In this document: positions 1-4,927 of the stretch, one piece after another | Numbering within the stretch: the stretch's first letter is position 1 | Layout of the letters: every line of letters begins with the position of its first letter | NCBI GenBank assembly: GCA_041664985.1 | Contig: JBAYJS010000045.1 | Location: forward strand, 1-8,581 | Direction of reading: 5' to 3' | DNA: 8,581 nt | Source of the DNA: JBAYJS01 sp041664985 | Lineage (GTDB): Bacteria; Patescibacteriota; Patescibacteriia; Buchananbacterales; UBA6539 | The notes under the pieces: generated by a model | Databases searched by the model: none | What the model was told of the DNA's origin: nothing | What the model saw: the letters and a program-made list of their open reading frames with translations, nothing else | Program-made: the position numbers and the translations under genes

Positions 1-258
1 AATAGCCGGATCGCTCACCAGCAAATAAAGCAGCTGCCAAATGTCACTTTTGACAATATCGGCTTTAAATTCACTGGCAAAGAAAAAGGAAAAGCCGATT
101 GAAATCAAAAAGAGAAAACCAAAAGCCGCCAGTCTGATTTTAATTTTCACTAGCGCTTTGGCTTCAATTTTAATCTGAAGCATAATTTTGTCCAAAAGGT
201 CTTTGGCCGGCTCTTTTGGCTCTAAATAGCTAAAAATTTTTTCAAAATTCATAGACAT
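1..258 (-). CDS. Single-span membrane protein downstream of ECF sigma factor, probable anti-sigma/regulator (partial)
   Basis: This gene starts at 258 and runs off the left edge, so only its first 86 residues are visible. It begins MSMNFEKIFSYLEPKEPAKD, continues with a charged amphipathic stretch (about residues 20-40), and then has one clear hydrophobic segment (about 42-61, LAAFGFLFLISIGFSFFFA) followed by a polar part. It lies 8 bases after the sigma-factor stop. An AAGGA ribosome-binding site there shares its first bases with that stop codon (TAAGGA), which implies translational coupling. A second ATG at 252 is also possible. Position after an ECF sigma gene and a cytoplasmic N-terminus plus one membrane span are typical of anti-sigma factors, but I see no zinc-binding HxxxCxxC motif, so the anti-sigma role is inferred from context only. 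Confidence 0.6.
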   Translation of the reverse strand, partial: MSMNFEKIFSYLEPKEPAKDLLDKIMLQIKIEAKALVKIKIRLAAFGFLFLISIGFSFFFASEFKADIVKSDIWQLLYLLVSDPAI

Positions 259-266
259 AATAGTCC

Positions 267-887
267 TTATTTATTAATACGATTATAATCATCGTTTTGG
301 TGCAGCAGGTTGGTTTTAAGCAAAATTAAGGCCCGACGATGCCGGCTTTTGACGGTATTGATTGGTTCGGCCAAAGCTTCCGAGATTTCCCGGAAATTAA
401 GTTGCTCTTTGTAGTAAAGCGACAAAACTACCCGATAATTTGCTGGCAATTGCTCCAAAGCGCTGCTGACAAAATCCGCTACATCTTTTTGCGCAAAAAT
501 TTCATCAGGCATTGGCTCGGGATCCGCCAGAGTTTCCAAAAGAACATTATCCCCTTTTTCATCTTCAAACGCCGAAAAAGGAATATTTTTTTTCTTTTTT
601 AAAAAATCCAAACAAGTATTTTTGGCAATCGTCAAAACCCAGACTTTAAAATTTTTGCTGGTATCAAATTTTTTTAAATTCCGCCAAACTTTGATAAAGA
701 CTTCCTGGGTCACGTCCTGAGCATCGGCATAATTACCTAAATAGTAAAAAGAAAAATTATAAACAATTTTTAAATATTGGGAAAATAAAAATCTCAACGA
801 TTCTTCGTCGCCTGATTTTAAATATTTTTTTATTAACAAATCGTCTGTAATTGAATCAGCCATAAAATTGTATTTAAATCTTCCCAT
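267..887 (-). CDS. RNA polymerase sigma factor, sigma-70 family, ECF subfamily
   Basis: This 206-residue protein has the two-domain ECF layout. Region 2 spans about residues 32-98 and includes the core-binding stretch DAQDVTQEVFIKVW (55-68) and the promoter-melting/-10 stretch around FKVWVLTIAKNTCLDFL. After an acidic linker (107-130), region 4 spans about 140-192, with LEQLPANYRVVLSLYY and the helix-turn-helix REISEALAEPINTVKSRHRR that would contact the -35 element. The length is normal for the family. I chose the ATG at 887 because AAGG lies 8 bases upstream. An internal ATG at 863 (MADSITDD) lacks a good site, although homologues often start near there. The gene is the first of a two-gene operon with the membrane protein at 258-1 and is divergent from the barrel gene at 1002. 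Its targets cannot be read from the window. Confidence 0.93.
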   Translation of the reverse strand: MGRFKYNFMADSITDDLLIKKYLKSGDEESLRFLFSQYLKIVYNFSFYYLGNYADAQDVTQEVFIKVWRNLKKFDTSKNFKVWVLTIAKNTCLDFLKKKKNIPFSAFEDEKGDNVLLETLADPEPMPDEIFAQKDVADFVSSALEQLPANYRVVLSLYYKEQLNFREISEALAEPINTVKSRHRRALILLKTNLLHQNDDYNRINK

Positions 888-899
888 TTTATGACCTTA

Positions 900-943
900 T
901 TTGTCAAACCAGGATTGACAAAATGCAAAAAAAATATTAATAT
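900..943 (+). promoter_or_regulatory. Sigma70-type promoter for the barrel gene, with its -35 inside a 7-bp inverted repeat
   Basis: TTGACA (915-920), a 17-base spacer and TAATAT (938-943) form a good -35/-10 pair, predicting a start near 950 and a leader of about 50 bases to the ATG at 1002. The -35 overlaps the right arm of an inverted repeat, TTTGTCA (900-906) and TGACAAA (916-922), separated by 9 bases. The repeat lies between the divergent sigma-factor and barrel genes, so a protein bound there could control both. No convincing promoter for the sigma gene was found. Confidence 0.55.
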
Positions 944-1001
944 CCCTGCAGGAAATGAGGCAATGGCGCCTCAAAAATCAGCGAAAGGAAGGGGAAACGA
1001 A

Positions 1002-2189
1002 ATGAACCGGTTGATATTAGTAGTACTGATATGCTGTTGCTGTTTGGCGCTTGAACCGCTGGCCTGGGCGGGAGGCAATATCCTGCCGGGCGGCACAATC
1101 GGAGGGGCGGCGTCTTTGGGACGCGGTGGAGCCAGCAATGCTGTTGTCGGCGATGGCAGCGCGTTTTATCATAACGTGGCCAATATTGCCGGCACGCAAT
1201 TTCTGGAATTTGACCTGAGCACTTTGGTATCGAGATCATGGTACCAGGGATCGGACTGTCCTGACGGCCAAAATTCCGAGCTTGGCTTGTCGCCGGTGCC
1301 ACTGATGGCGTTAACCAACCGACTGGGTCCCAACTGGACGATTGGAACAGCCATTTACGGCAGCGACGGCATCGGCGTACAACACAAAAAAGGGCCATAC
1401 AGAAAAAGCCTGCTGACTTCGGTAAATTTCACTACGGCAATCGCCTACAACAACGACGACAACACGTTTTCGGCAGGTTTTGGCGCCGATGTGGTATACG
1501 GCCAGCTCTCTTGCCGCGGGATCTTTGACCAGCTGGGAATTGCCGTGACGCCAGTTGATGTCACCAACGATTTGGACGGCATCGGCTACGGCTGGCGCTT
1601 GGGCGTTCGCCAGGAATTCACCGAATGGTTAACAGCCAGCCTCAGCTACAGTCCGCCCCGAAAACTTAAGCTGCGGGGCAGTAGCGACATCGCTCTTTTT
1701 GACCTTGAACTCGGCCGACTGAAAGCCGAAACCGAGATCAATTTTCCGGGCAAGCTCGGATTAGGCCTGCTCCTCAAACCGGCAGAGACGGTGCGAGTGT
1801 CAGTTGACGCTGATCTGAACCTTTACGATCTGGAAAAGATCAATCTCGACTTCGGACTTTTCCAACTCGCCCAAATCACCGAATGGAAAAGCAATCCTTC
1901 GGTAAAAGTCGGCGTCGAAAAGGATTTCAATGCCAACTGGACCGGTCGCGCCGGCGCGGGAATCCTATGGCCGGCTATCCCGATCGAGCATCGCACCAGG
2001 ACCATTCCCGACGGCCTGGGCTTTCATGGCGCGTTGGGCGGCACTTGGACCAATGACGCCAAAGACTTTGCCATTGACTTTGCCGTTGGCGTCAGCGGCG
2101 CAGACGGCGAGGTTATCTCACCAATGGGTGAGGGCCAAACCAAAAACCGAATCGGCTATGCGGCAATAGCGGCCAGATGGTTATTCTGA
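1002..2189 (+). CDS. FadL/OmpP1/TodX-like outer-membrane beta-barrel protein
   Basis: The product is 395 residues with a Sec signal peptide: MNRL, a hydrophobic core containing four consecutive Cys (11-14), and a likely cleavage site after AWA (residue 23). The mature N-terminus has GRGGASNAVVGDGSAFYHNVANIAG, which resembles the conserved GRGGA...D.SA.Y.NPA.L start of FadL-type transporters. Alternating beta-strand patterns follow, with a FadL-like block (FPGKLGLGLLLKP...VSVDADLNLYD), and the chain ends in aromatic Phe (AAIAARWLF) as barrels do for BAM recognition. FadL-family barrels move hydrophobic substrates across the outer membrane, but the substrate here is unknown. The start is set by AAGGAAGGGG at 985-994. 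In-frame ATGs at 891 and 963 are possible but would bury the signal peptide, and 891 lies upstream of the promoter. The gene is GC-richer than its minus-strand neighbours, suggesting transfer or a chimeric assembly. Other small-barrel families are possible. Confidence 0.7.
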   Translation: MNRLILVVLICCCCLALEPLAWAGGNILPGGTIGGAASLGRGGASNAVVGDGSAFYHNVANIAGTQFLEFDLSTLVSRSWYQGSDCPDGQNSELGLSPVPLMALTNRLGPNWTIGTAIYGSDGIGVQHKKGPYRKSLLTSVNFTTAIAYNNDDNTFSAGFGADVVYGQLSCRGIFDQLGIAVTPVDVTNDLDGIGYGWRLGVRQEFTEWLTASLSYSPPRKLKLRGSSDIALFDLELGRLKAETEINFPGKLGLGLLLKPAETVRVSVDADLNLYDLEKINLDFGLFQLAQITEWKSNPSVKVGVEKDFNANWTGRAGAGILWPAIPIEHRTRTIPDGLGFHGALGGTWTNDAKDFAIDFAVGVSGADGEVISPMGEGQTKNRIGYAAIAARWLF

Positions 2190-2207
2190 CCGCAAAATCA
2201 ACCGATC

Positions 2208-2214
2208 AAGGAGG
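2208..2214 (+). promoter_or_regulatory. Orphan strong Shine-Dalgarno sequence with no gene after it
   Basis: AAGGAGG is a near-perfect ribosome-binding site 19 bases after the barrel stop codon, yet no ATG, GTG or TTG reading frame follows. A CTG 8 bases downstream (2223) would open only a 13-codon frame ending in a TAA at 2262, passing through the terminator. It may be the leftover start of a lost downstream gene. Confidence 0.35.
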
Positions 2215-2224
2215 ACTTTACACT

Positions 2225-2254
2225 GAAGACAGAAAAAACCTGTCTTCTTTTTTT
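2225..2254 (+). terminator. Rho-independent terminator after the barrel gene
   Basis: A perfect 8-bp stem, GAAGACAG (2225-2232) with CTGTCTTC (2240-2247), encloses a 7-base loop and is followed by seven T (2248-2254). It is oriented to end the + strand transcript. It stops just short of the convergent exonuclease stop codon at 2261 and has no T-tract on the minus strand. Confidence 0.92.
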
Positions 2255-2260
2255 ATTTAT

Positions 2261-2971
2261 TTAAAACCGTAAAAAATTTTTCCAAAAATCATATAATTCC
2301 TTAGTCGCTGTCAAATCACCGGTATTGTATTTGGCAATCTCAATAAATTTCTTTTCAAAAAACAATCGGTTAACATCATCACCGGTAATCCCCTGGGCTT
2401 TGGGACTGTCAACACCAAAAACCCGGCTCCACAAATGCAAATTACCCTTTTTTCTAACCGCGCCGTAAAAATTCAATTCATCAAGCAAATCAACATGTTT
2501 GGCATTGGTTTTTTGGCTGCCCAAATAGCGGTTTGACATTAAATTTTTGCTAGGTCTGATTTTGTGTTTAGCCGAGCGAATCATCAAAAACGGAATATCA
2601 AAACTTTTGCCGTTAAAAGTGACAAACTCATTATAGCGCAAAACTCCCTGCCAAAATTTTTTCAGCATTTCCGGTTCGGATAGACACTCAAATTCAAAAT
2701 TACCTTCTTTAAAATTTTTTATTTTTTGCCCGGGCGCTTGGAAATAAACTTTGCCTTTGTTTTTGGTAACGTCCAAAACGCCGATAACCACAATTTGTCC
2801 GGTTAACGGCGAAAAGCCCAAACCGTCTTTAAGTTCACTTAAAGCCGCTTCGTATTCGGCTTTGGTTTTGGCTTCTTTTTTAAGCCACCAGCTCAAAGCG
2901 TCTTTGGTTGGTTGGTCAAATAAAGCAAAATCCTCCCCCACGGTTTCGATGTCGATAATTAGTGTAGACAT
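2261..2971 (-). CDS. PolB-like DEDDy 3'-5' exonuclease (RNase H fold)
   Basis: This 236-residue protein carries the three exonuclease motifs of the DEDD superfamily in order. Exo I is DIE at residues 7-9, Exo II is FNGKSFDIPFL at 119-129 with the catalytic Asp 125, and Exo III is YNTGD at 215-219, a Tyr-type (DEDDy) site. The DLLDEL around 161-166 and the GDDVNRLFFEKK block at 197-208 match the predicted PolB-like 3'-5' exonuclease family (PF10108-type). It should remove nucleotides from 3' ends with two bound metal ions. There is no polymerase domain, so it would act in repair, processing or defence. The ATG at 2971 has no clear Shine-Dalgarno site and is partly enclosed in a small inverted repeat. 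The S23 gene is 109 bases upstream, and the end converges with the barrel terminator. Confidence 0.88.
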   Translation of the reverse strand: MSTLIIDIETVGEDFALFDQPTKDALSWWLKKEAKTKAEYEAALSELKDGLGFSPLTGQIVVIGVLDVTKNKGKVYFQAPGQKIKNFKEGNFEFECLSEPEMLKKFWQGVLRYNEFVTFNGKSFDIPFLMIRSAKHKIRPSKNLMSNRYLGSQKTNAKHVDLLDELNFYGAVRKKGNLHLWSRVFGVDSPKAQGITGDDVNRLFFEKKFIEIAKYNTGDLTATKELYDFWKNFLRF

Positions 2972-2983
2972 AATTTTTGTCTA
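2965..2983 (-). promoter_or_regulatory. Inverted repeat around the start codon of the PolB-like exonuclease
   Basis: On the minus strand TAGACA (2983-2978) and TGTCTA (2970-2965) are perfect complements separated by AAAATTA. The A of the ATG is the last loop base and the rest of the start codon is in the stem. A 6-bp AT-rich stem is weak, so start-codon masking is only a possibility. Confidence 0.25.
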
Positions 2984-3038
2984 ATAATTAAATTTATTAT
3001 GATAGCATTAAATCCAGTCTAAATTTCAAATTACAAAG

Positions 3039-3080
3039 TTCAAATATCAAATAAATGAAAAAGATTCAAAGGCCAAATTA
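3039..3080. repeat. Left imperfect terminal inverted repeat of the S23 gene unit
   Basis: TCAAATATCAAAT (3040-3052), AAATGAAA (3053-3060) and CCAAATTA (3073-3080) correspond, in the same order, to reverse-complement blocks at 3469-3457, 3453-3446 and about 3435-3428. This arm abuts the S23 stop codon at 3081. Similar CAAAT-rich arms are known to flank S23/intervening-sequence protein genes in many bacteria (recalled, not checked). Confidence 0.5.
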
Positions 3081-3479
3081 TCATTCCTTGGATTTTGGCT
3101 TAATGATTGAAGAAAATATTAGAGTTAATTCCTGCGCCTCCTGCCAAAGCTTCAAACATTCCTGCCGTTTATCCAGATTGGCTTTGGCAATCATCCTCAA
3201 CCAATGCTTTGTTTCCTTGGCCTCTTTTTTACAAATGGCAATTTTATGTCTAAAGTCTTTTTTTGATTCGGCACCATCAGCTTCCATATAATTCGCGCCA
3301 ACACTTGTTGCAGATCGAACCAACTGGCCAGTCAAAACATAGTTAATCTGGTTTTTCTCAATAGTTTTAATAAAATCAATAACCGCCTCACCAAACCGAG
3401 CCGTTCTTTCTTCAAGGTCATAGACTTTAATATTTGGATTTTGGATTTCATTTGGCATTTGATTTTTGACATTTGTCAT
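3081..3479 (-). CDS. Four-helix-bundle protein of the S23 / 23S rRNA intervening-sequence family (Avd-like fold)
   Basis: The product is 132 residues from the ATG at 3479. After a low-complexity polar start (MTNVKNQMPNEIQNPNIKVY) comes the family hallmark DLEERTARFGEAVIDFIKTI, then YVLTGQLVRSATSVGANYMEADGAESKKDFRHKI and KKEAKETKHWLRMI, three further amphipathic helices with the usual R.A.S.GANY.EA signature. Family members form helical-bundle oligomers. They occur in rRNA intervening sequences and, as Avd, in diversity-generating retroelements, but no reverse transcriptase or template repeat is present here and the cellular role is unknown. The N-terminal coding part is itself the right arm of an imperfect inverted repeat. 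No Shine-Dalgarno site is visible. An upstream in-frame TTG (3509) lies inside a terminator hairpin and was rejected. An ATG at 3458 is a possible alternative start. Confidence 0.88.
   Translation of the reverse strand: MTNVKNQMPNEIQNPNIKVYDLEERTARFGEAVIDFIKTIEKNQINYVLTGQLVRSATSVGANYMEADGAESKKDFRHKIAICKKEAKETKHWLRMIAKANLDKRQECLKLWQEAQELTLIFSSIIKPKSKE
3428..3470. repeat. Right imperfect terminal inverted repeat, overlapping the S23 N-terminal codons
   Basis: ATTTGATTTTTGA (3457-3469) is the reverse complement of TCAAAAATCAAAT and differs from the left arm by one base. TTTCATTT (3446-3453) is an exact partner of AAATGAAA in the left arm. The arm encodes part of the polar N-terminus of the S23 protein (around KNQMPNEIQNPNI), so this peptide may reflect the repeat rather than protein function. 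Confidence 0.5.
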
Positions 3480-3495
3480 TAATTGTTTGTTAAAT

Positions 3496-3516
3496 AAAAA
3501 ACGCCCCAAAATGGCG
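3496..3516 (-). terminator. Hairpin plus T-run between a promoter and the S23 gene (terminator or leader attenuator, copy A)
   Basis: On the minus strand GCGCC pairs with GGCGT (one G-U pair) around ATTTTGG and is followed by six T (3501-3496). It lies about 25 bases after the predicted start of the promoter at 3548-3576 and 17 bases before the S23 ATG. It could therefore be an attenuator in the S23 leader or a second terminator for the exonuclease gene upstream. A related element precedes the MazF gene at 7671-7690. Confidence 0.55.
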
Positions 3517-3547
3517 CGCTATGTTGAATCGTTAATTTTATATTACT

Positions 3548-3576
3548 ATCTTAGCCAAAAATAATTTTTTAGTCAA
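3548..3576 (-). promoter_or_regulatory. Promoter for the S23 gene leader (copy A)
   Basis: On the minus strand TTGACT (3576-3571), a 17-base spacer and TAAGAT (3553-3548) predict a start near 3541. The region from TTGACT through TTTTTGGC, the AAATTAA stretch and ATTCAACATAGCG is similar in order to the sequence upstream of MazF (7690-7740). Confidence 0.5.
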
Positions 3577-3586
3577 ATTAAAAAAA

Positions 3587-3614
3587 TGTCATCCTGAATT
3601 TATTTCAGGATCCA
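3587..3614. repeat. Palindromic intergenic repeat, possibly also terminating the DEDDh exonuclease transcript
   Basis: ATCCTGAA (3591-3598) and TTCAGGAT (3604-3611) form a perfect 8-bp stem with loop TTTAT. The outer TGTC...CC sequence resembles the GTCATCCTGAA...TTCAGGATC palindromic repeat that recurs in many bacterial genomes (recalled, not checked). Read on the minus strand, the stem is followed after GACA by seven T (3586-3580), 13 bases past the exonuclease stop codon, so it may act as a terminator. Confidence 0.6.
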
Positions 3615-3626
3615 ATTATGGTTTGC

Positions 3627-4352
3627 CTAAAACTTCTCCAAATACAAATGCTTTTTCAAAGTATAAATCAATTCCTCGTTTTGTTCGCGCTGATCTTTTT
3701 TTGATTCACTGTTATAAAGCCATTCCAAATACCCCGAGTCCATTTGATTAATTTCCTCAAAAGTTTTACCACGATATTTGCCAAACGAAATTTTATTCAG
3801 CAAAACCGGCGTTTTGGTCAGGTCAATCATTTTGCTAAAAATTTCATCATCCGAATTTAAATTAAGTTTGGTTTTGACCAGCTCTTTTAAATGCTCAAAT
3901 AATTTTTCCAAAATCAAAATATCGCCCAAAGCATCATGCGCCGTTGCCTGCAAAATATCTAAATTCAAAAAGTACCGCAAATACTGCAAATCATACCGCT
4001 CACTATTGATCAAATGTTTGGTCACGCGCAAAGTATCAATATATTGGTTAACTTCCACGCCTTCGTTTTTCAAAATGCCAATATCAAACAAAGCATTATG
4101 CGCCACCAAAATACTGTCGGCCAAAGTTTTTATCAGCTCGGATTTTTCCCGGCTTTGGTCAAAGCTTGGTTTTTTTGCCACCATTTCATTGGTCACGTGG
4201 TGAGTGGCCATGGCGCCATACGAAATCAAAACCGGCGGCTTGAAATATTCATTAACCACTTGGCCGGAAGTTAAATTTTTGTAAGCTAACTGAATCAGCC
4301 TGGAGTCAAAGTCCAAGCCGGTAGTCTCCGTATCGAGGATTATGATTTGCAT
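3627..4352 (-). CDS. DnaQ-like DEDDh 3'-5' exonuclease with C-terminal DUF3820-like domain
   Basis: This protein is 241 residues. Residues 1-150 form a DEDDh exonuclease: Exo I LDTETTG (D7, E9), Exo II AHNALFDIGIL (D90) and Exo III HDALGD (H139, D144), with DTLRVTKHL and YDLQYLRYFL between them as in DnaQ/RNase T relatives. Residues 188-214 (SFGKYRGKTFEEINQMDSGYLEWLY) match the small FGKY.GK...YL.WL module known as DUF3820. Such a protein would trim DNA or RNA 3' ends using two metal ions. It need not be a replicative proofreader, as no alpha-subunit-binding tail is apparent. The gene starts 13 bases after the DpnI-like gene ends, so both are probably on one mRNA. The ATG at 4352 has no recognisable Shine-Dalgarno site. 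A palindromic hairpin with a T-run follows at 3614-3580. Confidence 0.9.
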   Translation of the reverse strand: MQIIILDTETTGLDFDSRLIQLAYKNLTSGQVVNEYFKPPVLISYGAMATHHVTNEMVAKKPSFDQSREKSELIKTLADSILVAHNALFDIGILKNEGVEVNQYIDTLRVTKHLINSERYDLQYLRYFLNLDILQATAHDALGDILILEKLFEHLKELVKTKLNLNSDDEIFSKMIDLTKTPVLLNKISFGKYRGKTFEEINQMDSGYLEWLYNSESKKDQREQNEELIYTLKKHLYLEKF

Positions 4353-4365
4353 GGGATATTAGTAT

Positions 4366-4797
4366 TTATTTTTTAAATAATACAAAAAATGGCAGCTTAT
4401 CCAAACCTATATAATTAAACATCCTGTAATTTGCCCTCCTTGCAGTTGGGGAAAGCTGATATTTTCTCAAGTTAATTTTTGGCACAAAGGGGTAGAATCT
4501 AATTTCTTGTTTATCAACTCCTTTTTCTTGCCACTTAAAATTAAGAAATATTGGCGGGGTGATAAATCCTGATTTCAAAACTTTTTCCATAATATCCCAA
4601 CCGGCTCCAAATACTACTGCCTTTGGTTTGCTTTGATTGGTTTTGACCTGGGCGCGAAAAGAACAGCCTTTGCACTGGACATCATATAAAGGATAATTCT
4701 TTGGCAGTAACATTAATGATTTACCACAATTTGGACAAGGGACTAAATCAACTATTTCTTGCTCCCCTTCATCGCCATGTAATTTATTATTTGACAT
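4366..4797 (-). CDS. DpnI-like endonuclease, catalytic domain only (no winged-helix domain)
   Basis: This 143-residue protein resembles the N-terminal catalytic domain of DpnI, the enzyme that cuts Gm6ATC. Matching features are a zinc ribbon CPNC (21-24) ... CKGC (42-45), a PD-(D/E)XK-type core with D39 and Q50-V-K52 spaced as in DpnI, and the LSPTARRA motif (115-122) followed by IGLDKLPFFVLF, like the PLAPTARRA...I.L...P of DpnI. DpnI is about 254 residues and adds a C-terminal winged helix that also reads the methylated site. Here the protein stops straight after the catalytic domain with an ordinary TAA. The middle acid is Gln, as in other QxK nucleases, so activity is plausible. I prefer the ATG at 4797; a GTG at 4809 would add four residues. 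Neither start has a strong Shine-Dalgarno site. No DNA methyltransferase is in view. The DEDDh exonuclease follows after 13 bases. Confidence 0.82.
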   Translation of the reverse strand: MSNNKLHGDEGEQEIVDLVPCPNCGKSLMLLPKNYPLYDVQCKGCSFRAQVKTNQSKPKAVVFGAGWDIMEKVLKSGFITPPIFLNFKWQEKGVDKQEIRFYPFVPKINLRKYQLSPTARRANYRMFNYIGLDKLPFFVLFKK

Positions 4798-4844
4798 AGA
4801 TTTTAGCACTTATCAGTTTTGATTATAAAAATAAGGTTAATTTA

Positions 4845-4873
4845 AGTATAACAAAAAAAGCCGAAGATGACGA
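4845..4873 (-). promoter_or_regulatory. Candidate promoter for the DpnI-like/DEDDh exonuclease operon
   Basis: On the minus strand TCGTCA (4873-4868), a 17-base spacer and TATACT (4850-4845) form a moderate match. A perfect TATAAT at 4827-4822 is an alternative -10 but lacks a -35 at the right distance. The candidate overlaps the terminator of the upstream OLD gene, so termination and re-initiation would share the same bases. Confidence 0.35.
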
Positions 4874-4876
4874 CTT
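4853..4876 (-). terminator. Rho-independent terminator of the OLD nuclease gene
   Basis: On the minus strand AAGTCG (4876-4871) pairs with CGGCTT (4863-4858, one G-U pair) around TCATCTT and runs into seven T (4859-4853). It lies about 50 bases past the OLD stop codon and before the DpnI-like gene, separating the two transcripts. Confidence 0.65.
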
Positions 4877-4927
4877 AATGCATGAAATACCTATAATTAG
4901 AATTTGTCGCAATGAGTGGCAAACTCA

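Noticed and set aside
891..1001. N-terminal extension of the barrel protein from ATG 891 or 963
   Set aside because: ATG 891 lies upstream of the predicted transcription start, and both would place a polar stretch before the signal peptide. The AAGGAAGGGG site points to 1002.
937..1398. Long minus-strand frame opposite the barrel gene
   Set aside because: It has no protein-like pattern or ribosome-binding site, and is explained as the complement of a GC-rich coding region whose + frame has a signal peptide and barrel features.
3081..3479. Avd protein of a diversity-generating retroelement
   Set aside because: The four-helix fold fits, but there is no reverse transcriptase and no template/variable repeat pair in the window.
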